A stretch of DNA of 64,000 bases from Setophaga petechia (taxonomy: Eukaryota; Chordata; Aves; Passeriformes; Parulidae), in assembly GCA_024362935.1 (NCBI GenBank), contig JANCRA010000019.1, positions 650,001-714,000 on the forward strand, given 5' to 3'. Shown piece after piece: positions 49,812 to 63,904 of this stretch. The notes below the pieces were generated by a model. The model was given only the letters and a program-made list of their open reading frames with translations, did not search any database and had not been told where the DNA came from. Both the position numbers and the translations under genes were made by a program. Positions within the stretch are counted from its first letter, which is position 1, and every line of letters starts with the position of its first letter.

Positions 49812-52800
49812 GTTAGCAGCTGAAAGGGTAACAACATCTGCCAATTCAGTTTCACATGAAAAAGTAGCTTCTCCTCTCAGTAGTGGAAAGATGATAGATA
49901 CTGTCATAGGTCAGTTAGAGTCCCTGACCTGAAGCTGGATTTTCAGAAACAACAGCAAATATCTGAAAGTGTTCAGCAAAAGAAAAGCGTGAACACAGTA
50001 GGGGAGGTAAAAAGAGAAAGAAAAGTGAAGAGGAAAAGTCAAAAGAGATGTGATTCTTAATAATCAGACATTAAAAAAATAATGTTAAAAATAATCATGA
50101 TAGAGACTGCTCCAGAAGAAAATGCACCCAAATAAAAGGAAATACAGTGTAGGCATAGTTGAAATAGGTGAATAGTTGAATAGCATTAAAGCAAATGCTG
50201 ATGAACCAGCAGTGACAAAAAGGAACAGCAATGTTCAGCCTGAATTGGATGCAGAAGCAATTTGAATCACTGTGTTTACTCTCCTTTTTTTTCCTTCCCT
50301 TTTGTTTTATTAAATAAGCCACTTCTGCCTATTCCAAGGGAAAAGAAAAAAGCATTCAATCTTTCAGACATCTGTGAAACTGAAGATTCTGTGAGGCCAT
50401 CCAGGAACACTGTGGATATGTAGAACAGGGTTCAGTGAACAAAATGGATTTGCTCAGACTTCTGTGAATGTCATTGACCTCCATAAGAATGAAAATAGTA
50501 AGATTAATGATTGCATCATGAGTGTTACAGCACCAAATAGATCAGGAAACCCTTGAACAGATTTTAAAGAGAGAAGCAGCTCTAATTCTGTTTCCTGCTA
50601 TCTAAGACACATGGCTTTTGGAGTCATGCTAACAGGTAACAAGCAATTTAGGATGTGCTGGTGCAATTCCTTCAACAGGCTGGGGATCTTGAGGGCATTT
50701 TGCAACACAGCAGTTGCTAATTGAAACAGGGATACCTCTTTCACTCATGGAAGTACAGAGCACTTCAGTGCTTAGTCAGAGATACACACTGTAATGTGTT
50801 TTGGCATGTGAGGTAGAGGGCAGAGAGGACCAAACACACATACACGCACTGATAATGCAAGAAATCCTACTCATAATTCCCTCAGCACTTCTCAGCCAAA
50901 TAGATGTCCTTACTCTTTTCAGTTCTGTAAGAGAAAAAGACACAGAACTATGATTCATACAAAAAGATGTAAAGGATGCAACTTCACACACATCACTGTG
51001 CCTCAAAATTCAAGTAAGGTTTACAGAACTTTCTCAGGTGAGTTACAAAAGAGACACAGACATTCCAGGTCATACAAGACTTCTGAAGATTTCAACTAGG
51101 TAATGTGTAATGAACATGTGCGCACTATTTAATAATTAGTTATTTAGAGGGCATAGAATTTAATTACACTCTCTTCCATTTATCATTATTGCACCCACCT
51201 TTACAAATACAACTGCTTCTGGAGAAGAACCATGCATAAAAAATTTCAAATCTGGCTTTAGTCAGTATGCAGCTATAAATCTTTTTTAAAACAATAGTAT
51301 TTTTTAATTGCAGAACTCTTTTGCTTGTTTAGATGAACTATGTTTCAGAGCTGCATTATACAAAAAAATATTATTCATTTGCAAAATTGCAGTGCACAGC
51401 TGTTTTGTTACTTATACTCCATTTTAAAACTGACTGGTTGGAAAATGAAGCTTGTCTGAAAACAATCACTTCTGAACTCATTTAAGTTTACAGAACTCCT
51501 ATGAAAGCCCCTCTTATTTGAGCTAAAAATGTGATTCACTGGCTAAATAAATGCTATACTAAAACTGCAGTGCAGCAAGAAAGGGGCATTTTATTTTCAT
51601 TCTTTTCATGCTGGGTCGTTTTCAACCAAAACCTAAAAAATATATTTGAGGGCAAAAGACCTAAGCAAACACAGCTGACTCAAGCTAGAAGGTCAGTAAA
51701 GCTGAGAAACAGCTGCATGAATATCTTATACTGATTAGAAGCTGTAATTCTTAGAAAATAAATAATTACCCCAGATACCAGTCAAACTAGTTCTGTGAAC
51801 CATCTTTGCTGAATGCACTTCTAAAGAAGTAAAAGCACTAAAAGCTGTTTGCATAACCAGTTAGTTAGGATAGGTTGCACGCAGATAGTTCAGAGATTTC
51901 ATTCAGCAAAACCAGAGACAAAGGGCACCATTAGGTAAATCTCAGATAAATCAGTGGCACAACTTAACGGTGATTTCAAAAAGAGGAGTCTTGGATCTCA
52001 AGAGTAAAGATGGCATTTGTTTCCTAAACAGAAATCCTTTCTATTAATACTAGAGACACGTTAGAGGAATCTCTCAAAAATTATGGGTTTGGTGCCCATC
52101 TAAAAAAAAAAAGAAAACTAAAGGCATGTTTTTATGCTTTTGTCATCACACTAAGTGATATATTCACAAGGGGTTAAGAGGAGACGTAGCAGGTGGTACT
52201 GATCCAGGTGATGACTGAGGAGAAAGGAGGCAGGGGGACTCTTATAGAAGCAGTTTTCCAACAGAGAATAATCTCAGCTCTAGCCAAAGCCAAATACTGC
52301 GGCCTGATATGTTGCAGGAGGGAATTTCAGGTAATGAGGGACAAGCCTCAGAAAGATGAGTCAGAGAACCCCTACTACACCATAAAATGCCATAACACAC
52401 CTACACCAAGGTCTTTGTGTAGTAAGTTCAGGTGGCAGTGGTTAGAGAAAAAAGCAGCAATTTTCTTTTGAAAGGAGTCTGGACTTAACTGGGGAATTGC
52501 CTATTAAATGCAAAAATCTGCCCTCTCTGTTTTGGCAACAAAACCTGGGATACTACCAGACACCAAAGCATTAGACTGTGTAAAGGAAAAAATAACTGAA
52601 AACCAAAATGTTTGCTGATGGATGTTAGCCCATGAAAATGCATCAGGACAGCTACAAGGAGCACAATCAGCAGCTAACCTTTCCCAGCCCCTCCCCTACA
52701 ACATCTGCAACACACTGAAAGGTTCACATTGTCACTGAGCAGCAACTATAAATACATACCTTCTGATGAATGGGAATAAAGATCTCGATGGATTTCACAC

Positions 52801-55800
52801 AGAAGACAGGGCATGACTGGTATAATAAAGTAATTTGGAAACTGAGAAAAGGCAGGTTCGGCAGGTTTTAAAGCACAGGACAGAAATCTGTGCTTCTGCA
52901 TTGTAATAGGCTGTTTCATCTCCAAAGGCAAATGTTTATGACATTATGCCAGTCCATGGGATTGTCTCGAGATAACTAGTTCTTCTACATTCAGCACACA
53001 AATACATTACTCCATTTTATTCCTATACAAACAGCAATTTCCCACTATTATAAAATGAGCATACAATGAATCTCATATTCACTCTACTCCCACAGTGCCT
53101 CTTCTTTATACCAAATGAATACAAAATGTGAAAGAATTAAGCTTGTGTGGCCAAGTCATATTCTAACGCCTTTTGAGAGCTTGAAAAGTAAATGTCTCCA
53201 ACATTTTATAAATACATAACATTCAAATATGCATAGAGAAAATTCAGTTCTCTTATTTTTGTATATATACATACATGAAGTTTTAAGGAAAAGCTAAAAA
53301 ATGCAGTGCCATTTAAGACAAAACATCCATTGCAGCTTCTCCTTTTCTCTGCTAGAAAAGTGTAATTATAAGCTTAATGCCATATCCAGTGTTTTGTACA
53401 TTTTTTAAGTACTGCACTCAATACAAAAGTCCATTTCAGGCCTAAAAATCTCGGTATGGTACTATAAAGCCATTAACTCTATATTAAATTATACTACATT
53501 TCATTGGTACTACATTTCATTTTAGCTGTGATGGCCCAGTAATTACTACTGATTGTTTCTGATCTCTCACATATGAAAAAGCATGGCTGGTGAAAAGTGA
53601 TGATAGCCAATAATGAGAAGCAAGGGCATTTATACTTTTTCTTTGTACACCATTCAATTATTATTAACAAAATCCATTATGATATGTATTTTACTACATA
53701 AGGCAGATATACCCCACTAAATATATCTTTTACTTTCTTTCCTTTTTCAACAGAGATCACAAGATATTATCATACTGCCTTTTCTCTCTCACTGCCCTGC
53801 CAGGCTCTGGGCAGCCAATTCTGAATTTGCTTTCACTTTCAGACATTTATTTGCATACAGTTAGGTGAAAGGTATTATTAATCATATCCTGTTGCTAGGC
53901 TACCTGAAGATGTTCATTTAAGCTTAATGTTTCTCTTTGTTATAAAGTGCCATGAGGAACACACAGATGTGAGACAAGAAAACTACCTTGCAGAAGCTGC
54001 CTAAAAAATAAAATAAAATCAAGGCTCTCATAACAGAATACGCATTAATAAGATAAATAATTTAAAAAAACCCAGTATAGTCTACACTTTGCATAATAGA
54101 GCTTTATTTTAACATGAATCTTTTAGAAAACTGATGCACATGAACTGATGCACAATAAGAATTAAAACTGAGGTTTAGTGTTCAACCTCATAGCTGTTGG
54201 AAGAGCTTTAAAGACATACAATGTCTTAAATAGAAATAATTCTGCAATGAGAGCATTATCTAATATTCAATGAAATAAACAGGAGTGTATGAATTACACA
54301 CAAATTAAAGAAAAATAATTATATGCCCATGTAAATTAGCATATTATTGATAAGGTTTTTGGTCCTAGCTTATGTGAAGATTCACACTTCTGCGTAAAGG
54401 TTCATATCCATTCATATCTGCCACATCTAGGAAGAGTTACCAAGCAATTGACAGGGGCTTAAGTTACATGTAACAAGAGACGGAGCAGCCTAAGATCGAG
54501 ATGTGACTTAAATGGTTCTTTTAACCCAGTGAATAGCAGTTGCTCAGTGGAACTGGAAAACATGAAGCAAAATCCTAGCAAAGACAAGGCCATGTAAAAT
54601 TTTACTCCAAGATGGCAGGATGACCTTCTCTAACTCTCTCAACGTCTCTATACAACCAGCTGTCTAATTTAAAAATCTGCAAAAGCCCTTGCCTATGTTA
54701 CAGCTTTAATCATGTTAGGGAACTAAAGCAAAACAGTCCAAATTGTTTCCCTTTCACTCTGCTCCAGCTTGTCTAAAAAAAACCTGGGGGTACTTGAATG
54801 ACTTTCCAAGTATTTTGGAATACTGATACTCATTTTAATTCTCTGTAGGTTCCCTTTCCATTACGGAAGACAGAAAGCATCCACTTTGAGAGTATCAATA
54901 TCTGTTGCACACACTCATTTGGAAAGTTGGGTTGCAGCCCTTAAAAACATACAAGCAGCAGCACCTACTCAGCATGGTGGCCCCCATAACTTCCTAATCC
55001 ATCCATTCTGTTGAAATGCAAAAATTCTGAATACCATAATAGACTGGCAAATGCTCTCTGTTTCTGGGGAAAGCAAGCCTTTTTCTGAAGCTGGACCTGC
55101 AAGCTAACATAGCACTTTGACAAAATGACATTAAGCAGTGTTATAGAGTTTTCAATAAAGATTCCTGGCTTGGATTCTGGTTATCACCAGAAACACACAT
55201 GGGTGCAATAATGAAAGTAGTCTTCACCCTTTATAGAGTTAGGAAAACAATTACTTTCACAGACCAGCAGTGAAATTCACTGGATTCCTTTTCTAACTCC
55301 TGCTACATTGGTGCTTTCCAAGTTAGAACTGCAAATAATGCTCTTCCTGATTTTTTATGTGAAAAATAGATGCAAAATACCTCTGGAAGGCATTATTGCA
55401 GTGCATTGGTATGTCAGCAAAAAAGACTACAAAAATGTCTTCTACTCTGTAGAAGAGTAAATGATTTTTCAGTTTCCTTTATTAGAGACATTATTTCCAA
55501 TTAACTTTCATTTCTGCGCTAACATTATAGGCATAGAAAGGTTTGCACTCAGCATTTTCAGAAATACTAAGCATGGGATTTTAAAGTCCATAGGAAGAGA
55601 TTTTTTCAAGGTGGCATCTGTGGCATTGGGGTTTGAAGTATGTACTGGTTAGCTTAAGAAGAATTTGTATCAATAAATATTCAATTTATTCTTTATGGAA
55701 AAAGACAATAAAATGCTGCCCAAAACAAACCTAAAGACCAGCAGGTACATTTCCAACATGAATTCTGGTCTAAGATTCTTAAATGCAGTCATGTTTTCCT

Positions 55801-56839
55801 GTTAGAAGGCTGAGGTGAAGCCAAACAGGCAATGCTGAGGACAAAGCTTGTGCTGCTGATCATCATAAGATCCAGGACATGTACCTCTGTCACTGTGTTT
55901 TATGATAAGTGTTGTAGCAAACAGCTATTTCTGCAATGAAAATCTATTTTGCTTAAAGTCTTAGAAATAAATTGTTCTGACACTGTGGCAATTAAAAAAA
56001 ATTAATTCCAGGAAGATAAGGTTCTGTTTCATTTAGAAGACCAAGCACTTCTTCAGAGAGAGAAAAACACCCAGGACAAATGTGGTACCACCGTAATTTT
56101 ACAAAAGTATGTGTTTTGGTTTGGTACTTCTGCTTTAATAATGCTTTGTAGCAGTACTAACTCCAGATTGCTACCCAAGTTATTTTCCCCTTTTACTTCA
56201 GATTTCTGCTGGGTAGGGGAATTTAAAAAAACCAAAACAAAACATCCTTTCTTGAAATGAGCTACAATTACAAAAAATCCTCATTTTTAGCTTACTACTT
56301 TATAAAGAACAAGTGTAACAAAATGTCCCACTTGTAGGAGTTAAAAAGGATAGCTGTGAATGTGTTTTGAAGTTGGCAACAAATGTAATATGGCAATTAC
56401 ATCTCATCAGAAGGAAAAAAAATTAAAGAAAGAAATAATTTTAAAATTGTGCTGTGTCTGGTGTTCTGATAACCACTACTGCCACACTTATGGTGTGAAA
56501 CACACCTGTCCACATGTCCTGATCCCTCAACTCTTTTAATAGGAACAATTCTACGCTTCTGTACTGCAGAGGGAGATCCTTACACCATAGATAGCAGACC
56601 TAACATGTAATTTCATACTATTTTCCTCAGTTTCCACTCACACTTTGAGAAAACTGCTTGATATCTTATCCTTATTTTTTGGCTTGGCCTTCTTTTTTTG
56701 AATTGACACCTCTGTTTTTCCCACCAGATATACAGGCCAGGTCAGCTGGTGTTTCAAAAGCCAGTGAATGATTCTTGCTGATATAGAGGGCAACCAGCCT
56801 GGATCCAGGGTAAAACTTTTTGAAGTTTTACAATGTTAA

Positions 56840-57285
56840 GTTAGATGCTGCTCTGCCCTCACTTCAGTAGCACCCTGCGTCACCATCATATTTTCTGAAA
56901 AATCCTCTTTGCCCAGGATTCTTTTCCTGGGAAGATGAGAGGCCTCAGAGAAAAAGGAAAACAAAATCGTCTCATTTAGTTCCCCTGTGTTTTGCTGCTT
57001 TGGAATGTGGTTTGGAGATTGTTTATCCAACAGGTGGTTGTTTGATTGGTTTCATGCAAATTGTTTTAACTTGATGACCAATCAAGGTCAGGCAGTGTTG
57101 GACTCTGGAGAGGGAGTCACAAGATTCATTATCATTCTTTGTAGCCTTCTGTAAGTATCCTTTCTCTATTCTTTAGTATAGTTTTAGTATAGTATTCTCA
57201 TATCATAAAATAATAAATTAGCCTTCTAAGAATATGGAGTCAGATTCATTCCTTCCTGCCATGGGGGACAAAGGAAATACCATAA
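56840..57285 (+). mobile_element. Solo ERV LTR (passerine type)
   Basis: Blocks in order match an LTR family I recognise from songbird genomes: 'agaggcctcagagaaaaagg', 'tgttttgctgctttggaatg', 'tggagattgtttatccaaca', 'gccttctgtaagtatccttt', 'ttagtatagtattc', 'aataataaattagccttct' (with AATAAA) and 'atggagtcagattcatt'. It is a regulatory LTR only, without internal genes. Exact ends and target-site duplication could not be resolved. Confidence 0.8.
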
Positions 57286-60200
57286 CCCTGCTTCCTGCGT
57301 GGGAAAAGCTAAACATAGCATTTATTGGAAAGTATTTACTAGTTTGGAGAATGGAACCCTAGGATTTTGTTTTTGATTTTTATCTTGTTCCCTAAATTTA
57401 GGAGTTTTTGCTACCATGCCATCTTACAGCTGTGGGAGCTGTTTCATCAGTAAGATGTTAGGGTGGCAGAGACTGAGATGACATGAGCACTTCAAAGAGC
57501 AGGGGCTGTGAAACCAAGAACCATCAGTTAGTCAAGAAGCAGCAATGTCAACAGGGTAGCATCCTGATGTTAGGCACCCTAATTAAAGCATGCAGGGCAG
57601 ATGCAGTCGAGGGTACCTTTGCTGGAGCTCAGCATCCCCAAATACAACCGAGAGAAAGCAGTGGAGAGTTTCCTCCCCACCAGAAGGTAACTTCTCATCC
57701 TTCAATGCCCTCCATGGGGACCATGCCAGTGAAGTGCTGTGTAGGCTGTGTCACATGGAGTCTTCTGTAGCCCATGAACATTGTGGTAACTTCTGTATCC
57801 CCCCAGAACTGCTCAACTTATGGCCAGGGGCTTCTCAAAAAAGTATCCCTCAATCAAGTGTATGTGAGAGTGATTTAAAGCTAACTGAAATTAATTTCCT
57901 AATGAGAAGGTAGTTCTTTGAGAACCTAAACACACCACTGCTGTTTCACCTAATGAGATGAATTATTAAGGGATTAATGAGTAATCTTCCTACTGCTCAT
58001 ATTTTTAACAACCAGACCTTTTACTCCTACACTCAGCTGCTTACAACACTGTGCTGAGCATGCAGTTTTAGTGATCACTTCTACAGTTTAACATCCTATC
58101 TGCAAGGACTCAGTTCTGTGCTGCACCTACTTTCTCTACACAAGTAAGGATGCCTTATTTTCATGACACCCTTCTCACCTTACAATTGACATTCAACTTT
58201 TTGTTGTTCAGCTAAAAATGACATCTTTCTTTTTCCTAAGTGCTAAGAACAGCTTTTGTTTCACAGGCATCATAGAGACATCTTTCCACCTTTGATGCTC
58301 TTTATACTCCTCCTTTAACCAATCAAACATAATTCTGCTTCCTGTAACAATGCATTCAGTCTTCACACATGAGCCCTTTCCTTGTGGGTAGGATTTGTTT
58401 AACACATTCTCCTTTCTCCTATAGTACATTTCCGATCTATTCCCTTTGCTCTTTCCTTGGATATACAGGACCCTCAAAACCTCCTGTCTTGCTAGCTCTG
58501 TGCATGCAGCTCAGCACCTCAGCAAGTCCCAGTTTTCTGTAACAGAAGTAAGATTTTACCTAATACTGCCAGTGTATTTTCCAGAGCTACAGTCCATGCC
58601 CATCTTACAGCAACACCCAGATATCTTGGCATGCTCCAAGTTTGAGAAGTGTTTCTTTTCTTCTACCTCTAATTGAAAACGAGTTATCTAAAATACAGTT
58701 TGACCTTCTTAACCTTTGTTATCTTCATCCCTCATGAAATATGTCTTCTCATCTGGAAAACTCCTTCCGCTTGAATTCCACTCTGGTTCCAGCTGACAGC
58801 ATCCCTGTGTATTTCCCATCCAAAAAATCTCTCTTCCACTGGCTCAAGAGATCTGGCCTTGAGATACAGAATTTGAGCTCTGATGCCCATGTGCAACTGT
58901 TCATAGCAGAATAATTGCAGTCTGAGCTGATGATTATATTCCAACCCATAAATATTTGTTATTAACAGGTAGAGGGCTGTAAGAGAACTCTTCTACATGG
59001 CAAAATAATTGAAGAAAAGATTTTTATCTCGGCAGTACTCTAGAAGTGTACAAGTTTTAAGACATGCTTTGAAACACACTTTAGTTTCAATTATTTTTAA
59101 CTGGAAAATATGAATGTCATAGCATGGACTATACATCTTCAAAATGTTTATTAAAGTAGCACTGATTACAAACTTAATTAGTCATAGCTGCAGCTATTTT
59201 TCTCCTGATTATTTTCTTCTTTCTATATATTTTCAGATTCAGGGCCATTTTTTTCAGTATTCCTCTGTATTATTTCTGTATTTATTAATATTAACAAACA
59301 TGCATAAAGAACAAAGGTTTTCAACTTTTCTACGAATTTTCCATAATAGCATCCACCAATCTGTGCACCAAAGAAGTGAAAAAAAACCAAAAGTAGGACT
59401 CAGTCTGATGAAAAGTACTTTTTAAAGCAAATTTTAAGAACCAACATCTATGTTTCTTATACCTGCCTTCAGGTAATGTTTGAAACTCTGTTCAAAATCA
59501 AATATGTAAATCAGTGTTCTCAACAAACTTCTATGGTGTTCTACAGAATTTTCCAAGCTGAGAGTTTCCACTGCTCCTACAGCAAAACCCACAGACATTT
59601 AGAAAAAAATCTCTGAAAAATAAGGTATTGCAAAAATACAACTCTAAAAGCAGTATATATAAATTAGAAGCAAGCTTTCCAACACAGTTAATCCCTTATA
59701 TACTGTTGAAGACATTCTAACAAGCATGTAGGAAAAGAACAATAAAATAAGAAAAACAACTAACAGAACATTAAGAAATCCACTTTTTTATACAACGGCT
59801 TAACTGTTCCCCAAAGAGGGGAAGGGCTGTTCTGCCATCTTATGAAGGAAAGAAAGGAGAAGATTTGTATTCTGAGGTTTCAACATCCAGTTAGGAATTT
59901 AGCAGCTTAAAAACTTTATGTCCACATATCGACAAGCATGAACTTTGTCGTCTTTTGCTTTTCAGGTCTCTTTTAAACATGGGTGTGATTTTTTTCGATT
60001 ATTTAGATCTCAAATGTCTTGGAAAGCCTGACTCACTACTAAGAAGTTTTATCCAAATTACATATTTTTAAGATGCTGTAGTAATGAATGGAGAAATAAT
60101 TTATGTTTGGAGACAGAAAAGGAGCAAGAATTAAGAGCAACTGCTTTGTTTCTATGTACCCTCACATTTATGCTCCAATGAAGTCGCAGAGAAGCTCAGT

Positions 60201-60909
60201 AACACATAGAGAAGGCAGTACAATATAACAAAGCATCTGCAGATAACTCCATCTCAGTTTTCTGCTCTTTGGTTTTATAAGGAGTCACAAAAATACTTTA
60301 CACTTCATTATTTCTATAGCACCTATGAACAAAGTGTACTCTGTTTTTTTATGTCAGCCAACCAACCATTAAACTACCAGAAGTTAAATCTTTTAATATC
60401 TTACAGTATCTTTTCAGTTCTGCAGGCTCTATACATAAAGCAAGGGTATGGGAGAACAAACCCTGCAATTATTAGCCAGAAGGAACAAGGCATACTTCTA
60501 TCTGCCAGCCTCTAACTCTTGCATCACTTGCAATGCTATTATACATCACTAATGTGATTTTTTTGTATATAAATGTTAAAAACAAGGCTGAAGCTATCTA
60601 ATGCTTTATAAGGAATAAACACTTTCCTTCAGTAAGCATGACAAGATAATGAACTATAACCACTTGTACACACAAATAGTAAAAATAAACAAATCACTGA
60701 GCAGTTTTAAGTTCTGGATGCACCAGAGCAGAGAAAATAAACCATGAACAATTTGTGCTAAACCCAAGCTGATCTAGAAAAGAAAGCCAAAAAGCTGGAA
60801 AAAAGTTTTCCATCTCTCACCTACAACCAAAAAGAAACTCTCTTCACAGCACCCGAGATCCTACTGGATATCCAGGTCAAAGGGACAAGAAAGAGTGTAA
60901 AATACAACA

Positions 60910-60942
60910 GTGTGTATAGTGTGTATATGTGTGTTTGTGTGT
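60910..60942. repeat. Imperfect TG microsatellite
   Basis: GTGTGTAT, GTGTATATGTGTG and TTTGTGTGTAT units; interrupted. Confidence 0.8.
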
Positions 60943-62416
60943 ATTATCTTAGATTTACTATCAGAATTAATTGTCCTGTGCAACAAACCAGGGCTTTATG
61001 ATGACATTACTTTGGACAGCACTCAAGGACGCATACAAGAGCCATGCTTTGTATCTTTGACCACTAATAACAGCATAATTTTTATTCCTACTCTGATTAT
61101 TGGTATAAACGGACTCATTTTTTACTGTAGCTTATATTGTAAACATTTGTTTTTTAAGTCTTCTTTGGTACAAAAGAACATCTTAGCAATAAATCAAAAC
61201 AACATTACCTCCAAAAGGAGGTGGTTTGAGGCTCTTGGGTGCAGATAAGAAAAGCAAAGGAAGTTAATGCATTTAAGCTAACTTGCTCTCCTTTATTTAT
61301 TCATGCCTATTGGTTCTCAATATTTTCCTCCTCCTTATTATATATAGCTTCTGGAATTAAAATTATAAGAAAAGAACATTCTCCCTGAGGGATTGCAAGA
61401 GAAATGTGAGAACAAAAAGAAACAATGAATCTGTCAAGCTCAGATAAAAAGAATACTCAAAGAATTATGGGTGATAGTTGGATATTGCACAGAAAATGTA
61501 ACAATTTTTTTTTGGGATGGTATTTCCTTGATAATAAGAAGTATCTGTAGTCATGTCAAATTGATGTGTTAACACAAATTATCATCTCTCACACAGCCTG
61601 TTCCACTGTCTTTACTCCAGTCTTTAGAACAATCTTTCTTACAATTGAGCACTTTAAATCTCAAGTACGTAGAAAACATGAACAAATCCATAAATCTTTA
61701 TATGAGACTCGAAAAACTGCCATCAAAAATCCATCTACTTTGCTTTTGATAATGAAAGGCAACAAAAAGAGAAATAGAACATGGCAAAAACTTATATGCA
61801 GAAAGATTCAGACTCTATGAGGACTCTTAATATACCAGATGCAAAATGTTTAAATATTAATATTAAACCTGAGAAGTAAACATAAAATACAGATCTATGA
61901 TATGTAAAGAAGATACCAAGGTTATAACACAGCTTTTGATTAGACCACTGTGATCAGCATTAGTACCTTTAATATAAACAACACTGAAACATCTCCAAAC
62001 ACATCTTTGTGGGAATGGATGCTGAAATAGAAGACGGTAACCTTTGTATACATTCCTAGCTTAAATGGTCAGTGAACTATAAATTGTATTTTCCTGCTTC
62101 ATTTGGCTCTTAAATATGTAAATACTCAAGTTATATACAACTACCTTGCAGATATTGACATAATACTTATTGAAAATTTATATATTGTGAATTTATTAGA
62201 TGTAAGTTTTTAGTTCAATGTTTAATTTATTATTTTAATTACATATTCAATATTAATTAATGTTTTAAATCAATATTTATTGAGGGTGTTGTTTTTTTAT
62301 TTTTTTAAATTTTGCTTTATTAAGCCAAATATAAAAGAACATAGAGACCCAGAAAATTTAAGACAGTGAAGGGACTTGGCTTCCAAATGCAGCAAATTAA
62401 ATATTGCTACTTATAG

Positions 62417-62476
62417 TATCAGTATTTAAATACTAATACTGATATCTTAGTTTAAGATTGATAAGTTATCAATCTT
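62417..62476. repeat. Pair of perfect AT-rich palindromes
   Basis: The first has arms TATCAGTATT (62417-62426) and AATACTGATA (62435-62444) around an 8-nt loop. The second has arms AAGATTGATAA (62454-62464) and TTATCAATCTT (62466-62476) around a single G. Both are exact over the arm length. Confidence 0.85.
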
Positions 62477-63360
62477 TAAGATAAATCAGGAAGTATTCTT
62501 ATAGTTTAGATTTTATACAACATCTGTCTACTTTGCAATCAGAGCTTCTGAACCTGAATGCAGTGACCACTGCATTCTTCTTGTCATTTGCAAGAAATCA
62601 TTTTATCTGATCAGACAACAAATTTTGATAATACAAATGAATTAGTTAAAAGAATTTTGTAAGCAATGGAACAAGAACATAAATCTTGAGGAGTGGCAAA
62701 ATTCTATCTAAGGAGTAAATTGATAATTACAAGGACTTTTAGAGTTACTAAGAGGGAATGGAATAAGGAGAGCTTCATCCTTCTGTAAAGAATGTTCTCT
62801 TGCCTTTGTAAGGAAGGGTCTCAAAGCACACCAAACACAATATGAGCTTCCTTTGAACCCAAAATGCTATGTCTCTGTCAGCCCAGGATTCTAATACCAG
62901 AAGAAGCCTTCAAAGTAGGACCTAGCACCACCTCTGCTTTGAAGAGAGGGAACTAAGGCATAAGTTTTCTTTATTATTTTCTTAAGAAATCATTGGCAAA
63001 CTCAGACAGAACATGTTATCTTCCATCATATCTAGGACCTTGAATAAGAGATTTCTCCTTCTCCCACAGGAAAGGGAGGCAAAAGAGTTTGATGCCATGA
63101 ATCTCTGATTTTCCTGTTTACCATGTAAGCATATTACATGTAATGGAAAAGCCATCCACCTCCATGAAACAATGAAGAAACTTCCTCAAAGTATAATGGC
63201 TGAAAGAGGGTGCAACACACCATATAACACTTCTACTTGCAGCATTTTATGCAGCAAGTCTTTTTCCCATTATTTTTCTTTTATATTCACAGAACAGTAT
63301 CTGCACTTTGTTGATCAGCACTTGAACTGGTCTTTCAAAAAGATCTTAAAATGATAACTA

Positions 63361-63365
63361 GAACT
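63361..63365 (+). repeat. Target-site duplication GAACT, left copy
   Basis: Five-base direct repeat flanking the solo LTR; its partner is at 63900-63904. Confidence 0.85.
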
Positions 63366-63899
63366 TGCCTTGGTTTCTGGTGGGATTGAGTTAACCTTCT
63401 TCCTGGAGACTGGTACAGTGCTGTGTTTTGGATTTAGTATGAGAATGACATTGTAAAAACACTGGTGTTTTCAGTTGTTGCTAAGGAGTGTTTATACTAA
63501 GGCAAGGACTTTTCAGCTTCTCATGCTATGACAGCAAGAGGGCTGCAGGGGCAGAAGTTCATAGAATACCCAGCCAGGACACTGGGCCAAAGGGATATTC
63601 CATACCACATGGTGTCCTGCCAGTACATAAACCAAGGGGAAAGCTGGCTGGGAATCACTACATGGGACCTGTCTGTGCATCGGTGAGCAGGGGGTGAGCA
63701 ATCACATTGCGCATCACTTCTGCATATTCTGTTTCTTTCATCAATATTATTTTTTTCTTCCTTTTCTGGCCCATTAAACTGTCTTTATCTCAACCCTCAA
63801 GTTTTCCCACCTCTGCTTCTCTGATTCTCTCCCTCATCCTGCTGTGGGGTGGAGTGGGCTGTGTGGGGTTTGGTTTCTGTCTGGGGTTATACCAGGACA
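63366..63899 (+). mobile_element. Solo ERVL-type LTR with 5-bp target-site duplication
   Basis: The LTR starts TGCCTTGG and ends CAGGACA. Between them lie 'gtgctgtgttttggattta', 'ccaaagggatattccatacc', a TATA-like 'cagtacataaacc' near 63630 and 'cattaaactgtctttatctc' (ATTAAA signal), matching the common avian ERVL LTR layout. GAACT occurs directly before it (63361-63365) and directly after it (63900-63904), a perfect 5-bp target-site duplication. This fixes the ends and shows insertion followed by LTR-LTR recombination. Confidence 0.9.
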
Positions 63900-63904
63900 G
63901 AACT
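63900..63904 (+). repeat. Target-site duplication GAACT, right copy
   Basis: Five-base direct repeat flanking the solo LTR; its partner is at 63361-63365. Confidence 0.85.

Noticed and set aside
52764..52815. Minus-strand segment before a strong donor (GAAG then gtatgta)
   Set aside because: The encoded CEIHRDLYSHSSE does not fit the CHST9 stem and no convincing acceptor pairs with it.
53492..53521. 14-bp direct repeat with period 16
   Set aside because: Short, AT-rich, no flanking structure.
54129..54154. 12-bp direct repeat (aactgatgcaca) with period 14
   Set aside because: Short and isolated; consistent with replication slippage.
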